Part shown: one piece after another, positions 9,005-16,864 of the stretch
How the letters are laid out: every line of letters begins with the position of its first letter
Position numbering within the stretch: position 1 is the first letter of the stretch
Assembly (NCBI RefSeq): GCF_014131695.1
Contig: NZ_CP036346.1
Coordinates: 2,046,001-2,110,000 of the forward strand
Source of the DNA: Thomasclavelia ramosa DSM 1402
GTDB taxonomy: Bacteria > Bacillota_I > Bacilli_A > Erysipelotrichales > Coprobacillaceae
Reading direction: 5' to 3'
Length of the DNA: 64,000 nt
Made by a program: the position numbers and the translations under genes
Notes under the pieces: generated by a model
Told to the model about the DNA's origin: nothing
What the model saw: the letters and a program-made list of their open reading frames with translations, nothing else
Database searches by the model: none

Positions 9005-10099
9005 TTAAACTCTTCTATTTTTTATAAATGCTGGTGGAAAATCACCGTCATCATCGTCTTCTTCATCTTCAAAACGCGCTGATAAAGGTACAACATCTTC
9101 AACACTGCGTGTTTTTAAAACGTTTGGACGTGGTTCAAAATCATCATCGTTTTCCTCTTCAAAACCTGTTGCAATAACAGTGACGATAATATCATCATCT
9201 AAATTTTCATTGATTGCAATTCCTAAATATGTATTAATATCATCACCAACTTCTTGAGAAATCGTCTCAAGAGCAATATTTGCATCAAATAATGAAATAT
9301 TTGGTCCACCAGTTACATTAATAATTGCATCTTTAGCACCCGCTACAGACACTTCTAATAATGGCGAAGAAATAGCACGTTTTGCAGCCTCTTTCGCTTT
9401 ATCATCACCAGAAGACATCCCAATTCCAATTAAAGCATTACCGCGATTTTTCATAACCGCAGAAACATCAGCAAAGTCAAGATTAATAAAAGCAGGAATA
9501 GCAATTAAGTCAGTAATTGTTTGAACCCCTTGACGTAAAACATTATCAGCTTCTCTGAATGCTTCTTGCATTGGACGTCCACCGATCAATTGTAATAAAC
9601 GATCGTTAGAAACGGTAATAATTGAATCGACGTTAGCACGTAATTCTTCAATCCCTGAGATTGCTTGTTTTTTTCTTTTCATTCCTTCAAAAGTAAATGG
9701 TTTTGTAATAACCCCAACTGTTAAAGCACCTAATTCACGAGCAATTTTAGCAAATACGGGAGCAGCCCCAGTACCTGTTCCACCACCCATACCAGCAGCG
9801 ATAAAAACCATATCTGCACCTTCTAGCACTTGACGAATTTCTGCTTCTGATTCAAGAGCTGCTTTTTTTCCAATTTCAGGTTCTCCACCAGCTCCTAGAC
9901 CTTTTGTTAAATCTCTACCTAATTCAATTTTATTAGTAACAGGAGAACGTTTTAATACTTGCAAATCAGTATTTGCAACATAAAATTCTACTCCAGCTAC
10001 ACCCTCTTCTACCATGCGGTTTACGGCATTATTACCACCACCACCAACACCAATTACTTTAATTCGTGCTACTTGTTCAAATCCTAATTCTTCACTCAT
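9005..10099 (-). CDS. ftsZ: Cell-division tubulin FtsZ
   Basis: GTPase that polymerises into the Z ring. The 364-residue protein has the N-terminal nucleotide-binding [13 protein letters not shown] (residues 17-29), the tubulin signature [10 protein letters not shown] (about 104-113) and the synergy-loop NLDFADV (about 206-212). A short acidic linker is followed by a C-terminal peptide [11 protein letters not shown] that should bind FtsA and SepF. RBS AGAGAGGATAT precedes the ATG. It is co-directional with ftsA (24-base gap) and ends at a strong terminator. Confidence 0.98.
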   Translation of the reverse strand: MSEELGFEQVARIKVIGVGGGGNNAVNRMVEEGVAGVEFYVANTDLQVLKRSPVTNKIELGRDLTKGLGAGGEPEIGKKAALESEAEIRQVLEGADMVFIAAGMGGGTGTGAAPVFAKIARELGALTVGVITKPFTFEGMKRKKQAISGIEELRANVDSIITVSNDRLLQLIGGRPMQEAFREADNVLRQGVQTITDLIAIPAFINLDFADVSAVMKNRGNALIGIGMSSGDDKAKEAAKRAISSPLLEVSVAGAKDAIINVTGGPNISLFDANIALETISQEVGDDINTYLGIAINENLDDDIIVTVIATGFEEENDDDFEPRPNVLKTRSVEDVVPLSARFEDEEDDDDGDFPPAFIKNRRV

Positions 10100-10123
10100 G
10101 ACAATATATCCTCTCTTTTTATA

Positions 10124-11383
10124 TTAATCTTCACTAAAAAATGAATCTAATAGTTTTGACATTTTACTTCCTTGTTTTGAAGGCGCTGACTTTGTCAACC
10201 CTTTAAATCTAATTGCCATTGTATTTGTCACATCCGGCAATACTAATGAAGGTGTATAATCACCAACAACCTGTTTTCTTTCCATTAAGTAATAAACCAT
10301 CCCAATTGCAGCTACTAATGACATATCACGAGTTCCAATCGTATCAGGACGATAGATTCGAACGGGACATTCTAAAACCTCTGTAGCAATAGTATCCAGC
10401 ATTTCCAGCTCTCCACCACCACCAACGATTAAAGTTTCATATTTACTAATATCATCAATAACTGAAATCTTTTCTTTAATCTTATTCATTACTTCATAAG
10501 CTGTTTCATTTAATAAATCAGCCAAGTCCTGTTGTGTATAATCACGTTTTTGTTCATCAACAAAGGTTGTATGAATAATATCATTCTGACCTTGTGTTAC
10601 ATCTAATGAACCATATTTAATTTTATAAGCTTCTGCCTGATTCATTGATATCTGCATATTTTGGGCAATTTTACGAGTAAAATCATACCCTCCTACTTGG
10701 CAAACTGTCAAGTATTGTAAATATCCATCTTTATAAAATGAAACTGTCGAAGTCTTATAACCCATATCTATCAATAAAGCACCTTCTTGAAGATATACTG
10801 CATCAAAAGCCTCTTTTGCGCATGCAAACGCATTGATAGTAATATCAAGTACTTCCACACCGCATTTTTCAACTACCGAAATATATGGGTAAAGCAACTC
10901 TTTACTAGTAGTAATGACTAAAGAATCAACGATCAAATTTCTTGAAAGTTCCCCTAAAGGCGCCTCAACGGTTGCTCCTTTATCACTATGATAGCGAACT
11001 GGAATAATTGATACTACTTCTTCATCCTTAGAACGTTTAAATTTTGATGACAAACGCAATACTCTAACTATATCATCAGTAGATACTTTAGACCCAGCAT
11101 CTGATAAACTAATGCTGCTGTCACTTTGATATAATTTAGCTTTTATGGTTGGAATTGTTAAAGCGACGCTCGTAATCTTAGATTCTAGAAAAGCCTCTGC
11201 TTCATCAATCAGTTTTCGTATATCTCTAATTAAGATACGATCATCTTCTATAATTCCCTTTTTCACTCCGTGACTAGGAATCGTTTTGACAAACAGTACA
11301 TTGACATTAATGTTATTTACTTCAGCAACAAGAAACTTTAAGGTTGCACTACCGATGTCTAAAACAGCGTAAATATCTTTCAT
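10124..11383 (-). CDS. ftsA: Cell-division actin FtsA
   Basis: Actin-like ATPase that tethers FtsZ to the membrane. About 419 residues. The phosphate-1 motif is AVLDIGSATLKFLVAE (residues 5-20), a second actin motif GALLIDMGYKTSTVSF lies near 205, and the adenosine motif LIVGGGGELE near 320. The C-terminal end KMSKLLDSFFSED looks like the membrane-targeting amphipathic helix. The ATG at 11383 follows AAGGGGAT; a GTG one codon upstream is the alternative. It lies between divIB and ftsZ as expected. Confidence 0.96.
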   Translation of the reverse strand: MKDIYAVLDIGSATLKFLVAEVNNINVNVLFVKTIPSHGVKKGIIEDDRILIRDIRKLIDEAEAFLESKITSVALTIPTIKAKLYQSDSSISLSDAGSKVSTDDIVRVLRLSSKFKRSKDEEVVSIIPVRYHSDKGATVEAPLGELSRNLIVDSLVITTSKELLYPYISVVEKCGVEVLDITINAFACAKEAFDAVYLQEGALLIDMGYKTSTVSFYKDGYLQYLTVCQVGGYDFTRKIAQNMQISMNQAEAYKIKYGSLDVTQGQNDIIHTTFVDEQKRDYTQQDLADLLNETAYEVMNKIKEKISVIDDISKYETLIVGGGGELEMLDTIATEVLECPVRIYRPDTIGTRDMSLVAAIGMVYYLMERKQVVGDYTPSLVLPDVTNTMAIRFKGLTKSAPSKQGSKMSKLLDSFFSED

Positions 11384-11469
11384 CACGTATCCCCTTTTCT
11401 TAGTATATATACAATATTAGCATAAAAACAGTTATTTTTAAACTCCTTTAAGCAATCCCGTAGAAAAAA

Positions 11470-12237
11470 TTAATTATGAACATAAACATACTTCCCGACA
11501 AAATCATAATACTTATAATCTGGGAATTCTTCCATCTTTAAAGCATAATTATCGCCCTTTAATTGTACTGCCATATCATCATATCGCAAGTATAGAATTT
11601 TACCATCATCCATGATAAATTCACAACGTTTATCGTCAAGATTTTCAGGCGCATAATTAATATCTGAAATTTGATTAACTACTTGAGCGGGAATTTTTGC
11701 AAATTCCTTTGCAAAAGCTGCAAAGCGATCATAATCAAAACCATTTAATTTTGGACACCGTTGTACATATGTAGTTAATACTCCAGCCTCATCTTTAGTT
11801 ACACGGCCAGTTTCATCAACAACATACAATATATTATCAATCGTACATTGACCAATCGGGTCAGCTTCAACTACTTTTATTTTAACATGACCAAATAAAT
11901 CTTTTGTAACCTTGGCATCCTTAATTAGCGATGTTTTTTTAATGGCATTTTCAGCTGCATCCATACTTTTAAAGAAAGTATAATCCTGATGCAGTTTTAT
12001 TTTTGAAGCGGTAATTATTTCTTCACTACTCACACGATTATTACCACTAACAGTTATTGTCTGTAAACGACTATAATCACTGACAAAAAAAGCAATAATC
12101 AATCCTATAACTAAAATTACAAAAATGACACGTCGACGCCTTTTTCGCTTCTTTGCCTTTTGTTTCTTTAAATAAGCAAGAACTTGATCGCGATCATAAT
12201 CGTTATATATATTCTGTTGTTGCTTTCTTTTTGCCAT
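11470..12237 (-). CDS. divIB: Cell-division protein DivIB/FtsQ
   Basis: Bitopic divisome protein of 255 residues. It has a basic cytoplasmic N-terminus (KKQKAKKRKRRRRV, about 23-36), one membrane helix (VIFVILVIGLIIAFFV, about 37-53), an extracytoplasmic POTRA domain (RLQTITVSGNNRVSSEEII onward) and a beta domain. It is short for DivIB but complete. It is four bases from murB upstream and 84 bases from ftsA downstream. B. subtilis DivIB stabilises FtsL/DivIC; neither of those genes is in this window. Confidence 0.92.
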   Translation of the reverse strand: MAKRKQQQNIYNDYDRDQVLAYLKKQKAKKRKRRRRVIFVILVIGLIIAFFVSDYSRLQTITVSGNNRVSSEEIITASKIKLHQDYTFFKSMDAAENAIKKTSLIKDAKVTKDLFGHVKIKVVEADPIGQCTIDNILYVVDETGRVTKDEAGVLTTYVQRCPKLNGFDYDRFAAFAKEFAKIPAQVVNQISDINYAPENLDDKRCEFIMDDGKILYLRYDDMAVQLKGDNYALKMEEFPDYKYYDFVGKYVYVHN

Positions 12238-12240
12238 ACA

Positions 12241-13155
12241 CTACTCCCAATTAATCAATCCAACCTCACGTCTTAACTTAACTCCAAATTTTTCATTTAC
12301 TTTCTCTTGTACTAACATAATCAAATCATAAATATCTTTAGCACTGGCATAGCCATTATTTACAATAAAATTAGAATGTTTTGGCGAAACTTGAGCTCCT
12401 CCAATTTCATAGCCTCTTAAGCCACATTCATCAATATACTGCCAAGCTGGTTTATCTTGCGGATTTCTAAATACACTTCCGGCACTTGGCATATTCCAAG
12501 GTTGTGAAGACATTCTTCGTTCCTTACGTTTATCTAAAACAGCTTTAATCTCATCAGGACTTTTAGCAGTCAATTCAAACGTTACTTCCAAAACAATCAA
12601 TTTTCGATTATCTTGACAAATTGAATGACGATAAGAAAAGTCCATCTGTTCATTATTAAAAGTAACAACTTCATGCTTTTCATTTAATAATGTGACCGTC
12701 TTTACTACACTTGCCAGGTCATACTTATATGCTCCAGCATTCATATATATTCCACCACCAATTGAGCCAGGAATCCCGCCCATAAATTCAAAACCGCTTA
12801 ATCCAATTTTAGCAGCTTGATATGATAATGAAATCATTGGTACACCAGCTTGAGCAATCATCGTCGAACCATTGACCTTAATCTCATTAAAACATTCGTT
12901 GAGAGAAATAATTAAGCCCTCATATTCACGATCAGAGAATAATAAATTTGAACCCCGACCGATTACTAAATATTTAACCCGATGCTTACCACAATATTTA
13001 ATTGTTTTAATCAGACTATCAACATCTTTAACTTTTAAATAAATACGCGCTGGTCCTCCGACTTTATAAGTGGTATGTTTATACATCGGCTCATCTTCAA
13101 TCATCTCACCAACATCTAATTTTTCTAAATCTTCTTTAACTTGAGAAAATTTCAT
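12241..13155 (-). CDS. murB: UDP-N-acetylenolpyruvoylglucosamine reductase MurB
   Basis: FAD-dependent reduction of UDP-GlcNAc-enolpyruvate to UDP-MurNAc in peptidoglycan synthesis. At 304 residues it is the short type II MurB of Firmicutes. Visible motifs are the FAD-binding YKVGGPARIYLKV (about 30-42), RGSNLLFSD (about 63-71), GIPGSIGGGIYMNAGAY (about 127-143), catalytic-region SAGSVFRNP (about 224-232) and a C-terminal LRREVGLI. It lies in the division cluster between murG and divIB with a nine-base gap to murG. Confidence 0.97.
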   Translation of the reverse strand: MKFSQVKEDLEKLDVGEMIEDEPMYKHTTYKVGGPARIYLKVKDVDSLIKTIKYCGKHRVKYLVIGRGSNLLFSDREYEGLIISLNECFNEIKVNGSTMIAQAGVPMISLSYQAAKIGLSGFEFMGGIPGSIGGGIYMNAGAYKYDLASVVKTVTLLNEKHEVVTFNNEQMDFSYRHSICQDNRKLIVLEVTFELTAKSPDEIKAVLDKRKERRMSSQPWNMPSAGSVFRNPQDKPAWQYIDECGLRGYEIGGAQVSPKHSNFIVNNGYASAKDIYDLIMLVQEKVNEKFGVKLRREVGLINWE

Positions 13156-13164
13156 TCTATACTC

Positions 13165-14241
13165 CTACATTTCTTTAATTAATTTATAAATATCTCTACA
13201 TGCATTTGGTTTACCAAGAGCCTTGGCACTTTTTTGCATACTCTCTTGAACAATTTTATTCTCTAAAATATAATCCACTTTTTCCACAAAATCTTTACTA
13301 TTAAGATTTTCCTCTAAAATCATCATTGCTGCATTACGATCAGCTAATTCTCGAGCATTATACTCCTGATGATTAGCGGCAACATAAGGACTTGGAATTA
13401 AAATTGCTGGGATCCCTACCGCTGTAATTTCTGCCAGCGTAGAAGCACCAGCACGAGAAACAACCAAGGTTGTATTCTTTAATACTGATGGCATATCATC
13501 AATATACGGTACTAATTTAATATTCTTATTTAACTTTCCTAATTTTGTTTTCATCTCTTCAAAATAAGGCTTCCCAGTTACATAAAGCACTTGATAATTC
13601 TTTTGTTCAAAAGTCTTTAATGATTTTAACATCATTTCGTTAACAGATTTTGAACCCAATGATCCCATTACAATAGTCACTAAAGGAAGATTTTTATTTA
13701 GATGATATTTTTTAAAAATATCATCTGGTTTGATTGAGGCAATTACACTAGCACGTGGATTCCCTAATTTATAAGTTTTATCTTTGGGAAAATTCTCATA
13801 TGCTTTATCATAACAACATACGATTTTATCAACATTTTTAATTAAAATTTTATTTGTTAAACCAATAATTGAATTTTGTTCATGAATCATTGTTTTATAT
13901 CCTAAGCGATTAGCAGCTTCAACAACACTAGCACTAGGATAACCACCAAAACCAATGACAATATCCGGTTTGAATTTTTTAACTATTTTTTTCGCTGTAA
14001 AAATTGATTTAACAAAAATAGCAGCAGCAATCCCCTTTTTAATAGGATTTCCAACTAACCCGCGAACATTTAAACCAATATATTCATAGCCTTGTTGAGG
14101 TACTACTTCTGATTCAATACGATCCTTAGTTCCTACAAAAAGAAACTCACTATCTGGTTCTACTTCTTTTATATATTCAACTAAAGCTAAGGCAGGGTAT
14201 AAGTGTCCACCTGTGCCCCCAGCTCCAACTATTACTTTCAT
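13165..14241 (-). CDS. murG: MurG N-acetylglucosaminyltransferase
   Basis: Transfers GlcNAc onto lipid I to make lipid II at the inner face of the membrane. It has the GT-B signatures GAGGTGGHLYPALAL near the N-terminus, GFGGYPSASVV (about 97-107), and a C-terminal donor-site SRAGASTLAEITAVGIPAILIPSP. Two consecutive ATGs follow AGAGGTGAG; I took the second (14239-14241), which gives a usable spacing. An open frame runs up to a GTG at 14259, but that codon precedes the ribosome site. It is followed closely by murB. Confidence 0.96.
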   Translation of the reverse strand: MKVIVGAGGTGGHLYPALALVEYIKEVEPDSEFLFVGTKDRIESEVVPQQGYEYIGLNVRGLVGNPIKKGIAAAIFVKSIFTAKKIVKKFKPDIVIGFGGYPSASVVEAANRLGYKTMIHEQNSIIGLTNKILIKNVDKIVCCYDKAYENFPKDKTYKLGNPRASVIASIKPDDIFKKYHLNKNLPLVTIVMGSLGSKSVNEMMLKSLKTFEQKNYQVLYVTGKPYFEEMKTKLGKLNKNIKLVPYIDDMPSVLKNTTLVVSRAGASTLAEITAVGIPAILIPSPYVAANHQEYNARELADRNAAMMILEENLNSKDFVEKVDYILENKIVQESMQKSAKALGKPNACRDIYKLIKEM

Positions 14242-14269
14242 CATCTCACCTCTAGACACTAGTATAACA

Positions 14270-15346
14270 TTAATATGTTGATTTTGAAATATTTAATACA
14301 ATTCCAATTGCAATAAGCGTAATCGTCAATGACGATCCTCCGTAAGACATTAACGGCAAAGTTACTCCCGTTACTGGAAATAAACCGACAACTACTCCAA
14401 GATTGATCAAAGTTTGAATTCCAATCATTGAAATAATTCCAATCATTAAAAAGCTGCCAAATAAATCTTTTACTTTAGTTGCTTGATTAAAGACAGTTAC
14501 AAACATATAACCGTACATTCCAACTAATAAAACGCCCCCAATCAATCCAAATTCTTCTAAAAATATAGCAAAAATAAAATCTGTTTGTGGTTCCGGTAAA
14601 TAAAAATGTTTTTGCACACTATTATTAAAGCCTACTCCTAAAATCCCCCCTGGTGCAATCGCATAAAGTGACTGAATAATTTGGAAACCACTTCCTAAGG
14701 GATCGGCAAAAGGGTTTAAAAAAGCTACGATACGTGCTAAACGATATGGAGCCGAAATAATCATAATAACGATTCCAATTACCCCTAAGATCCCTAACAT
14801 AACAAAATATTTAAATGGAAATGGACTAACGATCAACATCACTACAATTGAACAAGCCATTACAACACCACTACCAAAATCAGGCTGAAGCATAATTAAA
14901 CCAAACCCAAGTCCCAAAATCAATAACAACTTCAAACTAGCTTTTAGTTTCTTTAATTCATGATAATGATTGTTAATATAGTTTGCACTATAAATAATTA
15001 TCGCAATTTTAAACAGCTCAGATGGCTGCAACGAAATAATACCTAAATTAAACCATGAGCGCGACCCCCCGCGAACTGCTCCAATCCCCGGAATCAAAAC
15101 TAAAATCATCAAGATAAAAGACCCAATCAAAAGTTTATTTGCATTTTTTTGATAAATATGATAATCAATCTTTGAAAACACAAACATAGCAATTATACCA
15201 ATAACAGCAAAAATTCCTTGTCGTTTAATGTAATATAAAGAATCATTAAATTTATATCCGGCCCAAATATTCGAGGCACTATATACCATCATCAACCCAA
15301 TTATCACAATTATTAAAACTGTAACGACCACTCTTCTACGTTTCAT
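14270..15346 (-). CDS. ftsW: SEDS glycosyltransferase FtsW/SpoVE
   Basis: Polytopic lipid II polymerase of the SEDS family that works with a class B PBP at the septum. The 358-residue protein has about ten helices. Conserved SEDS signatures are visible: RRGSRSWFNLG-like GGSRSWFNLG (near 94), LQPSELFKIA, QPDFGSG, and the long loop LYAIAPGGILGVGF and LPEPQTDFIFA (about 225-262), ending LPLMSYGGSS. Position next to murG favours FtsW (or the closely related SpoVE) over RodA. It is the last dcw gene before the accessory insert at 15.4-21.4 kb. Confidence 0.93.
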   Translation of the reverse strand: MKRRRVVVTVLIIVIIGLMMVYSASNIWAGYKFNDSLYYIKRQGIFAVIGIIAMFVFSKIDYHIYQKNANKLLIGSFILMILVLIPGIGAVRGGSRSWFNLGIISLQPSELFKIAIIIYSANYINNHYHELKKLKASLKLLLILGLGFGLIMLQPDFGSGVVMACSIVVMLIVSPFPFKYFVMLGILGVIGIVIMIISAPYRLARIVAFLNPFADPLGSGFQIIQSLYAIAPGGILGVGFNNSVQKHFYLPEPQTDFIFAIFLEEFGLIGGVLLVGMYGYMFVTVFNQATKVKDLFGSFLMIGIISMIGIQTLINLGVVVGLFPVTGVTLPLMSYGGSSLTITLIAIGIVLNISKSTY

Positions 15347-15389
15347 ATACTTACCTCCATTTTAAGTATATGAAAAAATATTTTAAGAA

Positions 15390-15423
15390 ATGAAAAAAAG
15401 CTTATCATTCCTGATAAACTTTT
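15390..15423 (-). terminator. Terminator after the foldase lipoprotein gene
   Basis: The minus strand reads AAAGTTTATCA, GGAA, TGATAAGCTTT, then TTTTT: an 11-bp stem with one wobble pair starting at the stop codon. It separates the accessory insert from ftsW, so ftsW needs its own promoter or read-through. Confidence 0.75.
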
Positions 15424-16802
15424 TATTTAATCATAACCTTGATATTCCTTTTTAAATCATTTAACTGCTTATCATACGTTGCTTCTTTAGCTAATACCTT
15501 TGCTCTTTCAAAATAATCAATTCCTCCAAATCCTCTAAAATATACAATGGTATAACCATAATTACTCATTAATACTTCCAAATCTCCAACTTGTCGAGAT
15601 TCATCAAAAACCCAATTTGCAATTTCAATAGTACTATCCCCTTTAGATATATTGTCATAATCTCCCTGATTGTTCTTATCATCTGCATATTTACTATTAT
15701 ATTCATGAAACTTATCAATCGATCTGTCAGTATTATTCATAAAATCTTGTAGCAAATTGTCTGCAAATTCTTTACATGTATTCATTTTTTCGGTTGTCAA
15801 ATTATCAGTATCTGTTTCTCTAGCATCTAAATAAACTGTTGAAATACTAGCTTGTCGATAAACAGGCTGTTCTCTAGCCACCAGCATAACTACATCAATA
15901 CTAGAATCCCCTTCAACTACTTTAACACTATTAATTGGTAATGCCTGATCAAATAATACGGATTGCAAATATTCAGGTAAATCTGATTTTCTTAAATCTT
16001 GACGTAGACTCAAATCATTATTTTGATAATAAATTTTTTTATCATCACTACTATAATCAACTGCCATCTGTTTAAAATCTGCCTCACTACGAATCTTTTG
16101 GGCAAACTCATCTGCTTTTGCTTTATCATCCTTAGCAAAAGCAAAATAGCGAATATTGATCGTATCAATATCATTTTTATTAGCTAGATAATATTGCTCC
16201 ACCTCTTCATCAGTTGGTTCTTTTAATAAAACTGCTGCATATCGTGAGGCCAGATTAGATTCCTCATAATAACTGATTAAATTATCCTTTATTGCCTCTA
16301 AACCAAAGGTTGAATGGAGATAATCTTCAAAATCAATCTTATTTTCTTTACAATAACTTTCTAGTTCACCAAATGTTGAGCGAGCTTTCTTTTTATCATC
16401 AGCATTTATTTGATAACCAGCAGTTTTAGCACCTCTTACCAATGCCTCTACTTCTAAAATATCTTTCTTTGCCTGATCAGCAAAATAATATTCCCATGAT
16501 TTGTCTGTATAACCAGTAACCGTACAATCTTGATTTTTTAAATCATTTATATCCTTTTCAATATTAAAATCAACTATACTTGCATAATCATCACTAAAAG
16601 CACTGTAATATTGGTTTAAATATTTAGTCAAAGCGCGACCATAGAAAAACTCAAATTTTGCTTTTGGCACCTCTTTATCATCTAGTTTCATTGTATGGCC
16701 AACTTTCAGATTTCCTAAATAATTATTTTCTGGTTCTTTGGAACAACCTATTATCAAAGCTGCCAGTACTAGCAAAATCATTAATTTTTTAAGTATTTTC
16801 AT
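15423..16802 (-). CDS. Parvulin-like peptidyl-prolyl isomerase lipoprotein (PrsA/SurA-like)
   Basis: Probable extracytoplasmic foldase. It has a lipoprotein signal MKILKKLMILLVLAALIIGC with the lipobox Cys at residue 20. A SurA_N-like helical region follows (about 60-200, including KARSTFGELESYCKE). A rotamase-like segment covers about 210-310 (EEVEQYYLANKNDID, FAQKIRSEADFKQMAVDYSSD). A second, weaker rotamase-like unit follows (DNLLQDFMNNTDRSIDKFHEYNSKYADD to the end). At 459 residues it is longer than classical PrsA (about 290), consistent with two rotamase units. It would help secreted proteins fold outside the membrane; the adjacent surface GH3 enzyme is an obvious client. The assignment rests on motif memory. 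Confidence 0.7.
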   Translation of the reverse strand: MKILKKLMILLVLAALIIGCSKEPENNYLGNLKVGHTMKLDDKEVPKAKFEFFYGRALTKYLNQYYSAFSDDYASIVDFNIEKDINDLKNQDCTVTGYTDKSWEYYFADQAKKDILEVEALVRGAKTAGYQINADDKKKARSTFGELESYCKENKIDFEDYLHSTFGLEAIKDNLISYYEESNLASRYAAVLLKEPTDEEVEQYYLANKNDIDTINIRYFAFAKDDKAKADEFAQKIRSEADFKQMAVDYSSDDKKIYYQNNDLSLRQDLRKSDLPEYLQSVLFDQALPINSVKVVEGDSSIDVVMLVAREQPVYRQASISTVYLDARETDTDNLTTEKMNTCKEFADNLLQDFMNNTDRSIDKFHEYNSKYADDKNNQGDYDNISKGDSTIEIANWVFDESRQVGDLEVLMSNYGYTIVYFRGFGGIDYFERAKVLAKEATYDKQLNDLKRNIKVMIK

Positions 16803-16820
16803 ATGCTCACCTCAATTAAT

Positions 16821-16850
16821 TATAGAGGTATGCTGAACCATACCTCTATA
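16821..16850 (-). terminator. Perfect hairpin after the GH3 gene
   Basis: TATAGAGGTATG (16821-16832) and CATACCTCTATA (16839-16850) form a 12-bp perfect stem with a six-base loop, just downstream of the GH3 stop. The tail is AATTAATTG, only weakly T-rich, so it may attenuate rather than fully terminate. Confidence 0.55.
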
Positions 16851-16864
16851 TCATCTTTATCATT